22,294 nucleotides of DNA from a virus (IMGVR_UViG_3300025891_000012:1-22294); one strand, 5' to 3'. Numbered from the stretch's first letter, positions 1-7,227 are shown. Notes: generated by a model not told the origin, from the sequence alone. Made by a program: numbers and translations.

Positions 1-132
1 GATGAGCGGGATGACACTCTTCGACTTCCGCCACGGCCGCTCGACACACCATGCGTCGTAGCCACAATGCGGACAGGGCCAAGCCGGGTGCCCGGTTGCG
101 GTCTCGGCTTCGATGCGGTCCCGGTAGGTCAC
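1..132 (-). CDS. Partial small CxxC zinc-ribbon-like protein, cut by the window edge
   Basis: This frame opens with a GTG at 132 that overlaps the TGA of the preceding gene as GTGA. It stays open for 44 codons to the end of the window, so the C-terminus is missing. Residues 20 to 23 read CPHC, followed by GYDAWC, which looks like one knuckle of a zinc ribbon; the second half may lie outside the window. The tail is basic (WRKSKS). The four-base overlap matches the coupling used by its neighbours and is the main reason to call it real. I do not recognise the family and infer no function beyond likely metal binding. Confidence 0.6.
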   Translation of the reverse strand, partial: MTYRDRIEAETATGHPAWPCPHCGYDAWCVERPWRKSKSVIPLI

Positions 133-419
133 GCGGGCACCTTCCACCATGCGGGGTTCGACACCAGCACCTGATACAGCGCCGTCTCCAGCGTGCAGAT
201 GGCAGAGTGATCGAGGTTCAACTCGTGCTCGGTATTGATAGCCTCGATGACCTCGTGCAGAAGGGTCGCCGCCTGTTGCTCGGGGCAGATATTGCTGCTT
301 ACCCAGATGTGCTGCGTGCCCACGCGGCAAGTGCCGTAGGAGGTAGTCTCACCGTCCCGGTCGTCGCGGAGTTCGACCCGGAAGGTCTTGCCGTCGATAG
401 TGAGGGTGGGTGGAATCAC
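129..419 (-). CDS. Small zincin-like phage protein with an HEVIE motif
   Basis: This 96-residue protein starts at GTG 419, overlapping the TGA of the metallophosphoesterase gene as GTGA. The N-terminal half is predicted beta-rich (LTIDGKTFRVEL, then TQHIWVSS). The second half holds LLHEVIEAI at residues 53 to 61, with H71 downstream in a helical stretch. This resembles the active-site helix of small zincin-like phage proteins, but the second histidine of a canonical HExxH is replaced by glutamate (E59). It could be a metal-dependent peptidase, or an inactive relative with a structural role. What is seen is the motif and the coupling; peptidase activity is inference. Confidence 0.75.
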   Translation of the reverse strand: MIPPTLTIDGKTFRVELRDDRDGETTSYGTCRVGTQHIWVSSNICPEQQAATLLHEVIEAINTEHELNLDHSAICTLETALYQVLVSNPAWWKVPA

Positions 420-1243
420 TCCGTCACCGCCTTGACAGTCGCGCCGTACCTGCTCGGATACACCAGGAACCGCTGCATCCCGATGTCGATCGGGTCGAGG
501 TCGAAGTCCTCGGCGTAGCAGGAGCCGTCCTCTAGATACGTCTTGAGGTAGCCGCCCGTGAGCGCCGCGTAGACCTTCTTGTCACGCAGGTCGCGGAAGT
601 TGCGGTCGAAGCCGACGCGCGCCTCAGACGCAGCTCCCGTGAAGTGGCAGTGGCCGCGCGCGAGAATGTCAACGTCGTTCCAGTGCCGCAGCTTGATGAG
701 TAGGTTGTTGAGCAGGGTGGACTTGTACTTGGCGATGCGCCTTCCGTGGTGCAGGTTGAGCACAACCTGACAGGCATGTTTGTGCGCGTCCGTGAACACG
801 ATCCGTACCAGCGCCGCGCCTCTGGCGGCAGCGTCGGCCCGGTCCATGCGCTCCAGAGCTCGCAGGTTGATATCGGTGTGGTGGTAGCTGGAAAACTTGC
901 CGTCGTGGTTGCCCCACAGCGAGACTAGGCATTTGTCGATAACGGGAGACTCGAAGGCTACGCGGTCGGCGACCACCACGTCAGACAGGCGGCCCATGTC
1001 CTGCGGCTCGATGAACTCCCAATCGACGTGCGCCGGGTCATACCGCTTGTCGTCAAACGCGATGCAGTCGTACAGGTCGCCTAGGGTCGCGTACATGGCG
1101 TTGGGCTCGGCGGCGATCTCGTCACGGTCGCGCGTCAGGATGTGCTTCGCGCAGTTGGCGTTGCCCTTGTGCCAGTCGCTCCAGAGGTACAGAGGGAAGC
1201 AGTCTCCCTCCTCAAACTGGCGGCGCACAGTCACGAGTCGCAC
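416..1243 (-). CDS. Calcineurin-like metallophosphoesterase
   Basis: This 275-residue protein belongs to the binuclear metallophosphoesterase superfamily. The metal-binding motifs appear in the expected order: D23-W-H25 in LWSDWHKGN, GDLYD at 55 to 59, GNHD at 111 to 114, a histidine pair at 165 and 166, and GHCH at 197 to 200. The chosen start is GTG 1243, which shares one base with the TAG of the preceding Cys-rich gene and has AGGAG eight bases upstream. The frame stays open to 1435, but that extension overlaps the preceding gene and looks like a shadow. The substrate cannot be read from sequence: it may be a nucleic acid end, a nucleotide or a phosphoprotein. Its place after the lysis genes suggests an accessory function rather than a virion part. 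Confidence 0.88.
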   Translation of the reverse strand: MRLVTVRRQFEEGDCFPLYLWSDWHKGNANCAKHILTRDRDEIAAEPNAMYATLGDLYDCIAFDDKRYDPAHVDWEFIEPQDMGRLSDVVVADRVAFESPVIDKCLVSLWGNHDGKFSSYHHTDINLRALERMDRADAAARGAALVRIVFTDAHKHACQVVLNLHHGRRIAKYKSTLLNNLLIKLRHWNDVDILARGHCHFTGAASEARVGFDRNFRDLRDKKVYAALTGGYLKTYLEDGSCYAEDFDLDPIDIGMQRFLVYPSRYGATVKAVTE

Positions 1244-1452
1244 TACCCACGCTCCTGTCCGGGTGCTTGACTGAGCGAGGTGGCGATGCCGGGATTGGGC
1301 ATGCCGTTGCGCGCCACCAGCCAGCGAGCGCAGCACTTGCCTGAGCAGAATTGATAGGAGTGCCATGTGCCGGTGTCGGTGCCGAACCGTTCGTAGCGGG
1401 ACTGCACGGGGCCGCGCTTGGAACACGCATCGCATTCGGCGACAGGGTTCAC
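1243..1452 (-). CDS. Small Cys-rich zinc-finger-like protein
   Basis: This 69-residue protein has CDAC at residues 7 to 10 and FCSGKCC about 28 residues later, a spacing typical of a treble-clef or zinc-ribbon fold with two cysteine pairs. Upstream GTG codons at 1491 and 1470 are possible starts. GTG 1452 is preferred because it overlaps the endolysin TGA as GTGA and has AAGG seven bases upstream. The last base of its TAG is the first base of the metallophosphoesterase GTG, so the two are probably co-translated. A role in nucleic acid or protein binding is inference; the family is not recognised. Confidence 0.65.
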   Translation of the reverse strand: MNPVAECDACSKRGPVQSRYERFGTDTGTWHSYQFCSGKCCARWLVARNGMPNPGIATSLSQAPGQERG

Positions 1453-2135
1453 CTGTTCGCCTTCTTCCACAGCATCACCTTGCGCCACCACGCCGGTCGC
1501 GTTTCCGGCACAGGGATGATGAGCGGGTCACGGTTCCCGGCCTGCGCGCGGTCGCCGTCGCCCTGCTTGCGCACCTTGGCGAGGTAGGGCACGAGGCCGA
1601 AGTTCCACCAGCCGGCGCGGCGCGGCTTCTTCTGCCGGGGCACGGTGACGTTTCGGTCGGTCAACTTGGTGCGATCCGGCTTTACCGTGATCTCCGTGAT
1701 CTTGTCGAAGTTGAAGTGACGACCTGGACAGGCCGTCGAGTTTCCACTCATGTTCTTGTGCTGCCAGTCGGGCCGTCCGTACTCAACGTGCAGGTAGTGG
1801 GCGAGTGCCTGCGCGGCCTTGAGCTGCGCGTCGGGCATGTCGTCGTGGGCCTCGTAGTTGCCCTCAAGTGCGACGCCGATGCAGTCGTTGTGACCGAGGC
1901 AGTGAGCGCCCATGGTGTTCTCCGGGCGACCGGCGTAGACCTTGCCGTCGCGACGGATGTAGAAGTGATACGCGATGCCGCGATCCCCGATATTGAGGTG
2001 AATCTTGTGGATGAACTCCGGGGAGCCGAACCCAACAGTGTGATGCCAGACGATGCCCGGAGGACCGCCACGCCGCGCGACCGGGGCACCGTTCCACTTG
2101 TAGTTCGGGTGGAGGATGTGAAGCTTCAATGCCAT
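1449..2135 (-). CDS. Endolysin, N-acetylmuramoyl-L-alanine amidase (Amidase_2/PGRP type)
   Basis: This 228-residue protein is predicted to cut the bond between N-acetylmuramic acid and L-alanine in host peptidoglycan and so release virions. The fold signature is clear. IVWHHT at residues 28 to 33 supplies the first zinc histidine, AYHFYI at 55 to 60 matches the catalytic tyrosine region of T7-type amidases, and H126 with TACPG at 134 to 138 gives the remaining ligands. After the catalytic domain is a basic, tryptophan-rich tail with WW pairs, perhaps for cell wall binding. ATG 2135 is chosen over GTG 2141 because AGGAG lies five bases before the ATG but would abut the GTG. No signal peptide is seen, so export would need a holin. 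Confidence 0.93.
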   Translation of the reverse strand: MALKLHILHPNYKWNGAPVARRGGPPGIVWHHTVGFGSPEFIHKIHLNIGDRGIAYHFYIRRDGKVYAGRPENTMGAHCLGHNDCIGVALEGNYEAHDDMPDAQLKAAQALAHYLHVEYGRPDWQHKNMSGNSTACPGRHFNFDKITEITVKPDRTKLTDRNVTVPRQKKPRRAGWWNFGLVPYLAKVRKQGDGDRAQAGNRDPLIIPVPETRPAWWRKVMLWKKANR

Positions 2136-2298
2136 GCGCACTCCTGTTCGGTTGATACCAGTCTGAGGCGAGGCAAGCGGGTGTACTACAAGCAGTTGTG
2201 GCCAACAGTTGCAGCGGCCGGAGAGGTGTGGTACCCGCGCGCGTCTACTCGCCTACACCGCGCCGAGCTCGGGTCAGACCAGCGCGGCGAGCCCGGCG
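2136..2298 (-). other. Non-coding gap between the membrane protein and the endolysin
   Basis: This is the longest gene-free stretch in the window. It holds the endolysin Shine-Dalgarno sequence (AGGAG at the low-coordinate end). On the minus strand there is a perfect ten-base palindrome, CCGAGCTCGG, near 2262 to 2271, and two direct copies of CAACTG fourteen bases apart near 2195 to 2215. No open frame with a credible start and no T-tract terminator was seen. A promoter or regulator site serving the lysis genes is possible but unproven. Confidence 0.4.
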
Positions 2299-2565
2299 TC
2301 ACTTCCTCTTGACCAAGTACCGATAGAGCATCTGGTAGAGGTAGACGGTGTGCGCGAGAATGAGCGCGTAGAACGGCAGCATGACCCCGTAGCCCGTAAG
2401 ACACGGCCAGATCGGTACGGCTACCCGATACGCCGTGAGGTACAGCATGGCTGCGGCCATGAGCGTGAACGCGGGGGAACGCACGATCCGGTACATCCGC
2501 ACCTGGTACCAGCACGACACGAGGGCGACAATGATGATGATGACGTTCAGGGTTAGTGGTTCCAC
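2299..2565 (-). CDS. Small three-helix membrane protein, holin candidate
   Basis: This 88-residue protein begins at GTG 2565, directly after the TAG of the upstream gene. It has three hydrophobic stretches: about residues 5 to 20 (NVIIIIVALVSCWY), 32 to 52, and 58 to 80 (YGVMLPFYALILAHTVYLY). It ends with the basic tail YLVKRK. Small size, several transmembrane segments, a charged C-terminus and position just before the amidase gene fit a holin. Holins are too diverse to name by eye, so the function rests on topology and context. The alternative is an unrelated small membrane protein such as a superinfection factor. Confidence 0.75.
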   Translation of the reverse strand: MEPLTLNVIIIIVALVSCWYQVRMYRIVRSPAFTLMAAAMLYLTAYRVAVPIWPCLTGYGVMLPFYALILAHTVYLYQMLYRYLVKRK

Positions 2566-3036
2566 CTATGCTCCTTTGCTCTGGAACGGGGCTTTTTCGA
2601 GAGCTTCGATCTGCGCTTCAACCCGGCCCAGGAGCAGCGCGCCCGCTATACGCAGGCCCTTGGCATTGCCCTCGTCCGCCTCGGCTAGCATCTGTTCCAG
2701 TTCCCCGCGCAGCTCACGCAGGTCCGCCTCGGGGACGGCCCCCTTCATGTCCAGCCACTCGTCCATGAGCTGGTCTCTGCGTTTATGTATGGGGCTATGA
2801 ATGATTCCTCCCAGGTGCGGTCCGAGGACTTTCCAGAACACGTCGTCGGCGGCGTTCAGCTTCGCCAAATCGGCATGTATCTGCGGCAGACAGTCGATGG
2901 CCTTCTCGCGGCTGGCGACCGTCGCCTGGAGGGCCGCGATGTCCCCCTTGATCTTGACCACGAAGCCGAAGTACGTGGCGATCAGCCCTAGGACGGCCAC
3001 GAGGATGGATACAAAAGGGAGGTAGGTCTCCGTCAT
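2566..3036 (-). CDS. Single-pass membrane protein with coiled coil, possible second holin or lysis accessory protein
   Basis: This 156-residue protein has one hydrophobic segment near the N-terminus (YLPFVSILVAVLGLIATYFG), followed by a long helical, charged region with coiled-coil character (DIAALQATVASREKAI, then LRELRGELEQMLAEADEG). ATG 3036 is preferred because AAGGG lies six bases upstream. ATG 3063 in the same frame would overlap the minor tail gene and add nine residues. It lies between the tail genes and a three-helix membrane protein, so a lysis role such as holin partner or spanin-like bridge is plausible. No lipobox is seen. The family is not recognised. Confidence 0.75.
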   Translation of the reverse strand: MTETYLPFVSILVAVLGLIATYFGFVVKIKGDIAALQATVASREKAIDCLPQIHADLAKLNAADDVFWKVLGPHLGGIIHSPIHKRRDQLMDEWLDMKGAVPEADLRELRGELEQMLAEADEGNAKGLRIAGALLLGRVEAQIEALEKAPFQSKGA

Positions 3037-3046
3037 CGCTTGCCCT

Positions 3047-4210
3047 TCATCGTTTCCTCGCATGGCCGCCGGCCCCCACCATGGCCAGCCAGCGCGCGAA
3101 CTTCGCCGGCGCCACGTCGAACTGCACGTCGGCCTCGTGCGTCAGCGGATGCAGCGTGACGCCCGTCACCGGCAGGTCGTGGCGCACGCCCCCGGCCCCG
3201 GCGATGGTCACGCGCTCGCCGGGCCGTACCAGCAGCGCGTCGCCGAACGAGGTCGACTCGCCCTCGACGTGCAGGCTGCCCGAGACGGACTTGGGGTTGT
3301 GGTCGCGCAGGTAGCGATTGCCGACCTTGATAGCCGCCTTCTCACTCTTCACCGAGTCGGGCGCGTCGATAGTGTCGGCCTTGACGAGCGTCCCGAGCGA
3401 CCGTGAATCGCGGTGCACAATCACGTCGCGGGCCCGGCCGTACTTGTTCGCGTAGAGAACCCTGACGGCGGAGTAAGTGTCGTCGATGTTCTCGGCGAAC
3501 GAGAATGAGATGCGCGGATCGGTCACGTCGGCAACGCGCTGAGCGCCGGTGTCCGGCAGGTCGAGGTGCAGCTCACCGTCTTCCCAACAGGAGTAGACGT
3601 AGCCCATCATGGCGTTCACGTCGTCGAGCGCCTCGGCCTTGCTTTTCGGGATGTCAGAGAATGCGAGTTGGTCGAGCACCGTGCCTGAGTTCGCGCCGGT
3701 CACGGTGAAGTACGGGCTCACGATGTCTTCAATGACGTGCCGCACGGTCACGTCCCGCACGAGGTCGGAGGCGTAGACGGCGCTTCCACCGTCCTTGATG
3801 CGCACGCCCCACGGCGGCGGGTCAGCGGTCGGAGCCTGGTCGTCATAGGTGTAGGTCGCCGTGGGGTCGGCCGGCGGCGTGAAGTCCGCCAGTATCGCCT
3901 CCAGCTTGAGCACGATGCAGTGGACGGAGGCGTGGTCGATCTGGCGGCGCACGTTCACCGTCACCCACGGGACTCCCGCCGCGCGCTCGACGACCTTGCG
4001 GAAGATGGTGATGAGGTTCGGCGTGTCTATCTGCCGGCGGCCGTAGACGGATACCTGGTAGTTCGTGCTGATGTCGGCCTTCTCGCCGCCAATCTCCAGC
4101 GCCATGTCGAGCGCGCGAATGCGCTGGTTCTGCCCCTCGGGGTCGATGCCATCAAACAGCGGGTAATAGACCCTGGCGGATGCCTTGGGGGTGGCGGTGG
4201 GGACGGTCAT
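3047..4210 (-). CDS. Minor tail protein
   Basis: This 387-residue protein is encoded at the distal end of the tail gene cluster. It resembles minor tail proteins of actinobacterial siphoviruses in size, in mixed beta-rich composition and in mid-protein segments such as YVYSCWEDGELHLDLPD. ATG 4210 overlaps the previous TGA as ATGA and has AGGGG seven bases upstream. GTG 4216 in the same frame is possible but has worse spacing. No enzymatic motif was found. A place at the tail tip or baseplate is inferred from gene order. Confidence 0.75.
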   Translation of the reverse strand: MTVPTATPKASARVYYPLFDGIDPEGQNQRIRALDMALEIGGEKADISTNYQVSVYGRRQIDTPNLITIFRKVVERAAGVPWVTVNVRRQIDHASVHCIVLKLEAILADFTPPADPTATYTYDDQAPTADPPPWGVRIKDGGSAVYASDLVRDVTVRHVIEDIVSPYFTVTGANSGTVLDQLAFSDIPKSKAEALDDVNAMMGYVYSCWEDGELHLDLPDTGAQRVADVTDPRISFSFAENIDDTYSAVRVLYANKYGRARDVIVHRDSRSLGTLVKADTIDAPDSVKSEKAAIKVGNRYLRDHNPKSVSGSLHVEGESTSFGDALLVRPGERVTIAGAGGVRHDLPVTGVTLHPLTHEADVQFDVAPAKFARWLAMVGAGGHARKR

Positions 4211-4929
4211 CGCCACGCCCCTAGGGTAATCCCGTCAGCGTCCCTGCTCACCGCGAACTGCGGCGCAGCGTTGTCGCGCACGGCGAGGAGGATGCCGGCG
4301 CTGTCGCGGGAGACGGAGAATGCCTCCAAGTTGCGGGCTGGCGGGGCGGGGCTGACGCGCTCCAGCTTGGTGGCCGTGTAGTACATGTCGAAAGCGTTCT
4401 GCACCTGATATCTGATAGCCAGCGCGAGAAAGTAGGCGGTGACGGGAATCGTCTGTGTGAGGGAATCCTGCTGCCATGCGTGTACATCAGGACTCTGCGA
4501 CAGCGGTGGGTAGACGTAAGAAATGAAAGTCCCGGCTGCGTCGTACCAAAAGATCATCGGCGAGAAGTCCGTATAAGGAGCCTCAACGCCGCCGACTTGC
4601 AGGCTCCAGTAACTGGCCGTGAAGTCGCAGGGCAGGGATGCCCTCATGTCCTCGGGTATCGCGACCTTATCCTGAAGAATGCGGTCCCAGCCGCCGTTGG
4701 AGGAGATAGCGACCTGGCAGCCCGTCGTGATCGTGGGGTCCGGCGTGAATTCCATCGGCAGCGTGTCAACCGCCGATATCTCCCCAGCGTAGTACGGGTT
4801 ACGGCTCCAGTGGTTCATCTCGTCGACGAAGTTCGGGTTCTCTGCGGCAGCGAGGTTCACGCCCGCGTAGGGATCATCCACTTCCCCCGCCGCACTCATC
4901 CCTGTAATCCCGATGCGAATCTCACTCAC
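4207..4929 (-). CDS. Tail protein with a jelly-roll-like region and a short C-terminal repeat
   Basis: This 240-residue protein starts at GTG 4929, overlapping the upstream gene by eight bases. Residues from about 26 (LAAAENPNFVDEMNHW) to 190 alternate aromatic and small residues as in a carbohydrate-binding beta-sandwich; this is a weak, pattern-level call. The C-terminus carries two copies of a 14-residue unit: FSVSRDSAGILLAV at 204 to 217 and FAVSRDADGITLGA at 225 to 238. Position among minor tail genes suggests a tail-tip or fibre component with possible receptor contact. Confidence 0.7.
   Translation of the reverse strand: MSEIRIGITGMSAAGEVDDPYAGVNLAAAENPNFVDEMNHWSRNPYYAGEISAVDTLPMEFTPDPTITTGCQVAISSNGGWDRILQDKVAIPEDMRASLPCDFTASYWSLQVGGVEAPYTDFSPMIFWYDAAGTFISYVYPPLSQSPDVHAWQQDSLTQTIPVTAYFLALAIRYQVQNAFDMYYTATKLERVSPAPPARNLEAFSVSRDSAGILLAVRDNAAPQFAVSRDADGITLGAWR
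4216..4320 (-). repeat. Two-copy 14-residue repeat at a tail protein C-terminus
   Basis: Copy one is encoded at 4279 to 4320 and copy two at 4216 to 4257. Both fit F-x-V-S-R-D-x-x-G-I-x-L-x-A. Such short beta-hairpin units are common at ends of phage fibre proteins, where they may help oligomerisation; that role is inferred. Confidence 0.6.
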
Positions 4930-5611
4930 TGGCCGTCACCTCAAAGACGTTCGCCGCCGTGTTCGGGCCTTGGTCGCAGCGCCAGTTGTCGAGGTCGGAG
5001 TCGACGAAGACGCGGCGGTAAGCGCGGTGGTCGCCAAGCTGCTTGATCGGCCCGGTGAAGGTGAGCGCGTTCGCCATATCGCTGCCGAGGTCGAGGCCGC
5101 GCGCTTCGAGGCGACCCTTGAAGAGGCGCTGTCCTTTGTAGGTGACCACGAGCTGCGACAGCATCGGCGTGGCGGCGAGGCGCACGTCCCGCGCCAGCGT
5201 CATCGTCGCGCTGATAGGCCCGCCGCAGTCGGAGAGTTCGATGCCGAGGTCTTCGATGAGGGCGCGCTGCACGTTGTGGCCGCCAAGGGTCACCGTGAGG
5301 CCCTGCAGCGCCGGGGCGGTAACGTCGGGGGCCGTCCAGCCGAGGTCGTCGGTGGAGGGCAATGCGGGCGCGCCGACGTAGCAGAGGCGCGGCTTCTTCG
5401 TGGCGACGCGGACCGTGACGTGTGCTTCGAGTGCGGCCGCCGGGACAACGTAGCTGAGTCGCGGCAGCGGGTAGGGGTCGGCGACGCTGACGGTGACGTG
5501 TACTTCGAGCGCGGCGGCAGGAGTGACGGGCGCGCTTTCGCCTTCGCCCAGCCCGCCGAGGACGAGCGTGTCGCTGGTATCGCCGAGCCCTCTGAGGACT
5601 ATCGATCCCAC
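4922..5611 (-). CDS. Minor tail or tail-tip protein with an N-terminal tandem repeat
   Basis: This 229-residue protein begins at GTG 5611, immediately after the TAA of the preceding gene and in the same frame. The N-terminus (GSIVLRGLGDTSDTLVLGGLG) is a style often seen in small tail-cluster proteins of actinobacterial phages. Residues 31 to 55 and 57 to 79 form two diverged copies of one unit, followed by a separate beta-rich domain from about residue 95 to the end. Because the previous frame continues straight into this one through a TAA, rare readthrough would make a fusion, but each part looks complete. No enzymatic motif is seen. Confidence 0.68.
   Translation of the reverse strand: MGSIVLRGLGDTSDTLVLGGLGEGESAPVTPAAALEVHVTVSVADPYPLPRLSYVVPAAALEAHVTVRVATKKPRLCYVGAPALPSTDDLGWTAPDVTAPALQGLTVTLGGHNVQRALIEDLGIELSDCGGPISATMTLARDVRLAATPMLSQLVVTYKGQRLFKGRLEARGLDLGSDMANALTFTGPIKQLGDHRAYRRVFVDSDLDNWRCDQGPNTAANVFEVTASE
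5375..5521 (-). repeat. Tandem 23 to 25-residue repeat inside a tail protein
   Basis: The two copies share PAAALE-x-HVTV-x-VA, then a short variable linker, then PRL-x-YV. They are encoded at about 5447 to 5521 and 5375 to 5443. The nucleotide sequences are similar but diverged, so the duplication is not brand new. Confidence 0.7.
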
Positions 5612-6157
5612 TTACGTCATCCGGTCCCGGCGATTCGCGCCCGTGCCGTCGAAGGGCATGGTTCCGGCGATGTCCTCATAGATGGGGCCGGACTTGAGCG
5701 GGGTCGTGCTGTTGTCGTCGAAGACCGTTTCAGCGCCGGTGATCGGGTTCGTGTCGACCCTGTTGAAGCGTCCTTTGACAAGGAGAACGGAGTCAGTCTT
5801 GACCGCCGCGGCGTCGACGATGAGCAGGGATGCTCCGAAGAAGCTGTCCCACACGTTGGCCGGAACGACCATGAAATCCTGCCACACAGGCAGGTGACCG
5901 GCGACGTGAGTAGCGACCTTGAGCGAGCCCAGCGTGTTCGTATCGGTGGCGTTGAGCTTGATTAGGTAGTAGCCCAGCGCGTCGTGGGCGATGGCCGTGG
6001 TCTCGTTCTTGGCCGTGAGCGCGCCGCCGTTCTTGCTGAGATAGATGAGGGTGTAGGCCGTGGTCAGACCCGTCTCGGCGGTCTTGCCATCGGTGTCGTC
6101 GATGAAGGGGCCAATCTTCCTATCAGTAGCCGTGCTCTGCTTCAGCCATTGCGTCAT
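5612..6157 (-). CDS. Minor tail protein (small beta-rich tail-cluster protein)
   Basis: This 181-residue protein opens with ATG 6157 (TQWLKQSTATDRKIGPF), followed by a repeated theme of DTDGKTAETGL and TDTNTLGSLKVA. This pattern is familiar from small tail or fibre-associated proteins in phages of GC-rich hosts. It ends with NRRDRMT and a TAA. The start lies one base after the TGA of the upstream gene. No catalytic residues were recognised. Its role in the tail tip is inferred from position and family style. Confidence 0.7.
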   Translation of the reverse strand: MTQWLKQSTATDRKIGPFIDDTDGKTAETGLTTAYTLIYLSKNGGALTAKNETTAIAHDALGYYLIKLNATDTNTLGSLKVATHVAGHLPVWQDFMVVPANVWDSFFGASLLIVDAAAVKTDSVLLVKGRFNRVDTNPITGAETVFDDNSTTPLKSGPIYEDIAGTMPFDGTGANRRDRMT

Positions 6158-6158
6158 T

Positions 6159-6827
6159 TCAGCCCCTTCTCATGCGGGAGTAGTGGTCGGTCATAAGCGC
6201 GCGTGCGTGGTACTCGATGACGAGCTTGGGCCGCTGGGCCGCGTCCGTGGTGTAGTCGGACGTACAGAAGGAGTTGTACGCGACCGGGGTGGCGCCAATG
6301 GCGTCCAGGGTCGGTGAATAAAGAAGCCAGCCGTAGTTTGTGGCCATACCGTCGACCCATGCCTGCACGTCGGCCACGAGGCCCGCGCCAGACCAGTCCA
6401 CGAAGGCCCCGGCGGCGGTCCCGTCCATCGTCAGAGACGCGGATACGGCCGCCGCGCGGTCTGCGGCGTTTGTGGCGCCCGCCGTGCTCCAGTTATTGCC
6501 GGTCGAGTAGACGTTCCACGTCGCTTCAGCCTCGACCCAGTCGCGCAGAAGTCTGTGCAGTTCTTGCGCCCACGACGCGGGGGCGCCTCCCGAGCTGGCG
6601 GCGGTCGTCTCCCACAGCGATAGCGTTACCGACGTGACGATGGCTCCAGCGGGTATGCCCGATACGTCGAAGGCGAAGAGTCCATGAGCTAATACAGCGG
6701 CTCCGCTCCCGAAGTCGCCCGAGCCGCAGGCTACGTTCGTCCCGTAGTTGGTAGTCGCCGCGCCGCTGTATATCTGCGCGTCCTTACCCGCCGCCGCGTC
6801 CGGCTGGATGGTGAGCGGAGACGCCAC
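6159..6827 (-). CDS. Tail protein with a DNRLRE-like beta-sandwich domain
   Basis: This 222-residue protein looks like a DNRLRE-type (CBM96-like) domain over nearly its whole length. The hallmarks are LTIQPDAAAGKDAQIYSG at the start, FAFDVSGIPAGAIVTSVTLSL around residues 50 to 72, EAEATWNVYSTGNNW at about 98 to 112, a DVQAWVDG segment and the closing RPKLVIEY. Domains of this kind are found on extracellular and phage tail proteins and are often linked to polysaccharide binding. GTG 6827 follows the upstream TGA by one base, with a G-rich ribosome binding region. The domain call is fairly firm; glycan binding here is inference. Confidence 0.8.
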   Translation of the reverse strand: MASPLTIQPDAAAGKDAQIYSGAATTNYGTNVACGSGDFGSGAAVLAHGLFAFDVSGIPAGAIVTSVTLSLWETTAASSGGAPASWAQELHRLLRDWVEAEATWNVYSTGNNWSTAGATNAADRAAAVSASLTMDGTAAGAFVDWSGAGLVADVQAWVDGMATNYGWLLYSPTLDAIGATPVAYNSFCTSDYTTDAAQRPKLVIEYHARALMTDHYSRMRRG

Positions 6828-6828
6828 G

Positions 6829-7227
6829 TCACACCACCCCGAAGTGCAGCGTCCCCAGCGGGAACTCCACGGCAGGCAGGTCGGCGGTTATGTGGATCGG
6901 CTCGGCCAGCGGCTCATACCAGCGGCGCGTCCCGCCGCTGAGGGCGGTCCAGGCCTCGACGGACCAGGCCCAGTCGTCGCCGCCGGTCGGCGTCGGGAAG
7001 GTCACAACGATGTCGTCATTCACGAGGTTGCCGATGCCGTCGCTGGCCCAGTTCGCCGCCGTCCAGGCGACGGGGGCGTACCCGGTGTAGACGACCGGCG
7101 TCCCGGCGACGGACTTCGTCGGTATGTCAGAGCAGAGTCGCAGATAGATCGTGGCCGGCCCCTGGAACGGCGTGCCGCCCATCTCTGCGACGGCGATCTG
7201 ATTGGCCATGGATTCGGCGCAAGGCAT
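6829..7227 (-). CDS. Small tail-tip protein
   Basis: This 132-residue protein starts at ATG 7227 with AAGGAG five bases upstream. It is rich in beta-prone and aromatic residues (NQIAVAEMGGTPFQGP, then TYIYLRLC-like strands, then GGDDWAWSVEAW). The pattern of a small cargo-less beta protein encoded between distal-tail and fibre-like genes is common in siphoviruses. A later ATG at 7209 is a possible alternative start. Function is unknown beyond a probable structural role in the tail. Confidence 0.7.
   Translation of the reverse strand: MPCAESMANQIAVAEMGGTPFQGPATIYLRLCSDIPTKSVAGTPVVYTGYAPVAWTAANWASDGIGNLVNDDIVVTFPTPTGGDDWAWSVEAWTALSGGTRRWYEPLAEPIHITADLPAVEFPLGTLHFGVV

Noticed and set aside
1244-1435. 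N-terminal extension of the metallophosphoesterase frame
   Set aside because: It overlaps the Cys-rich gene, which has a clear paired-cysteine motif and coupled start and stop. The domain begins properly from GTG 1243.
1365-2312. A 315-codon plus-strand frame
   Set aside because: It is antisense to the amidase and Cys-rich genes, whose motifs are clear. Its product has no domain and an arginine-rich shadow composition.
5609-5614. Readthrough fusion of two adjacent tail genes through TAA
   Set aside because: The two frames are continuous across the stop, but each product has a complete-looking start and end, and the second starts with a GTG right after the stop, which fits plain coupling.
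4913-5965. A 350-codon open frame on the plus strand
   Set aside because: It runs antisense across two well-supported tail genes, has low-complexity Arg/Val/Gly/Asp-rich composition and no recognisable motif. Long antisense frames are expected in GC-rich coding DNA.
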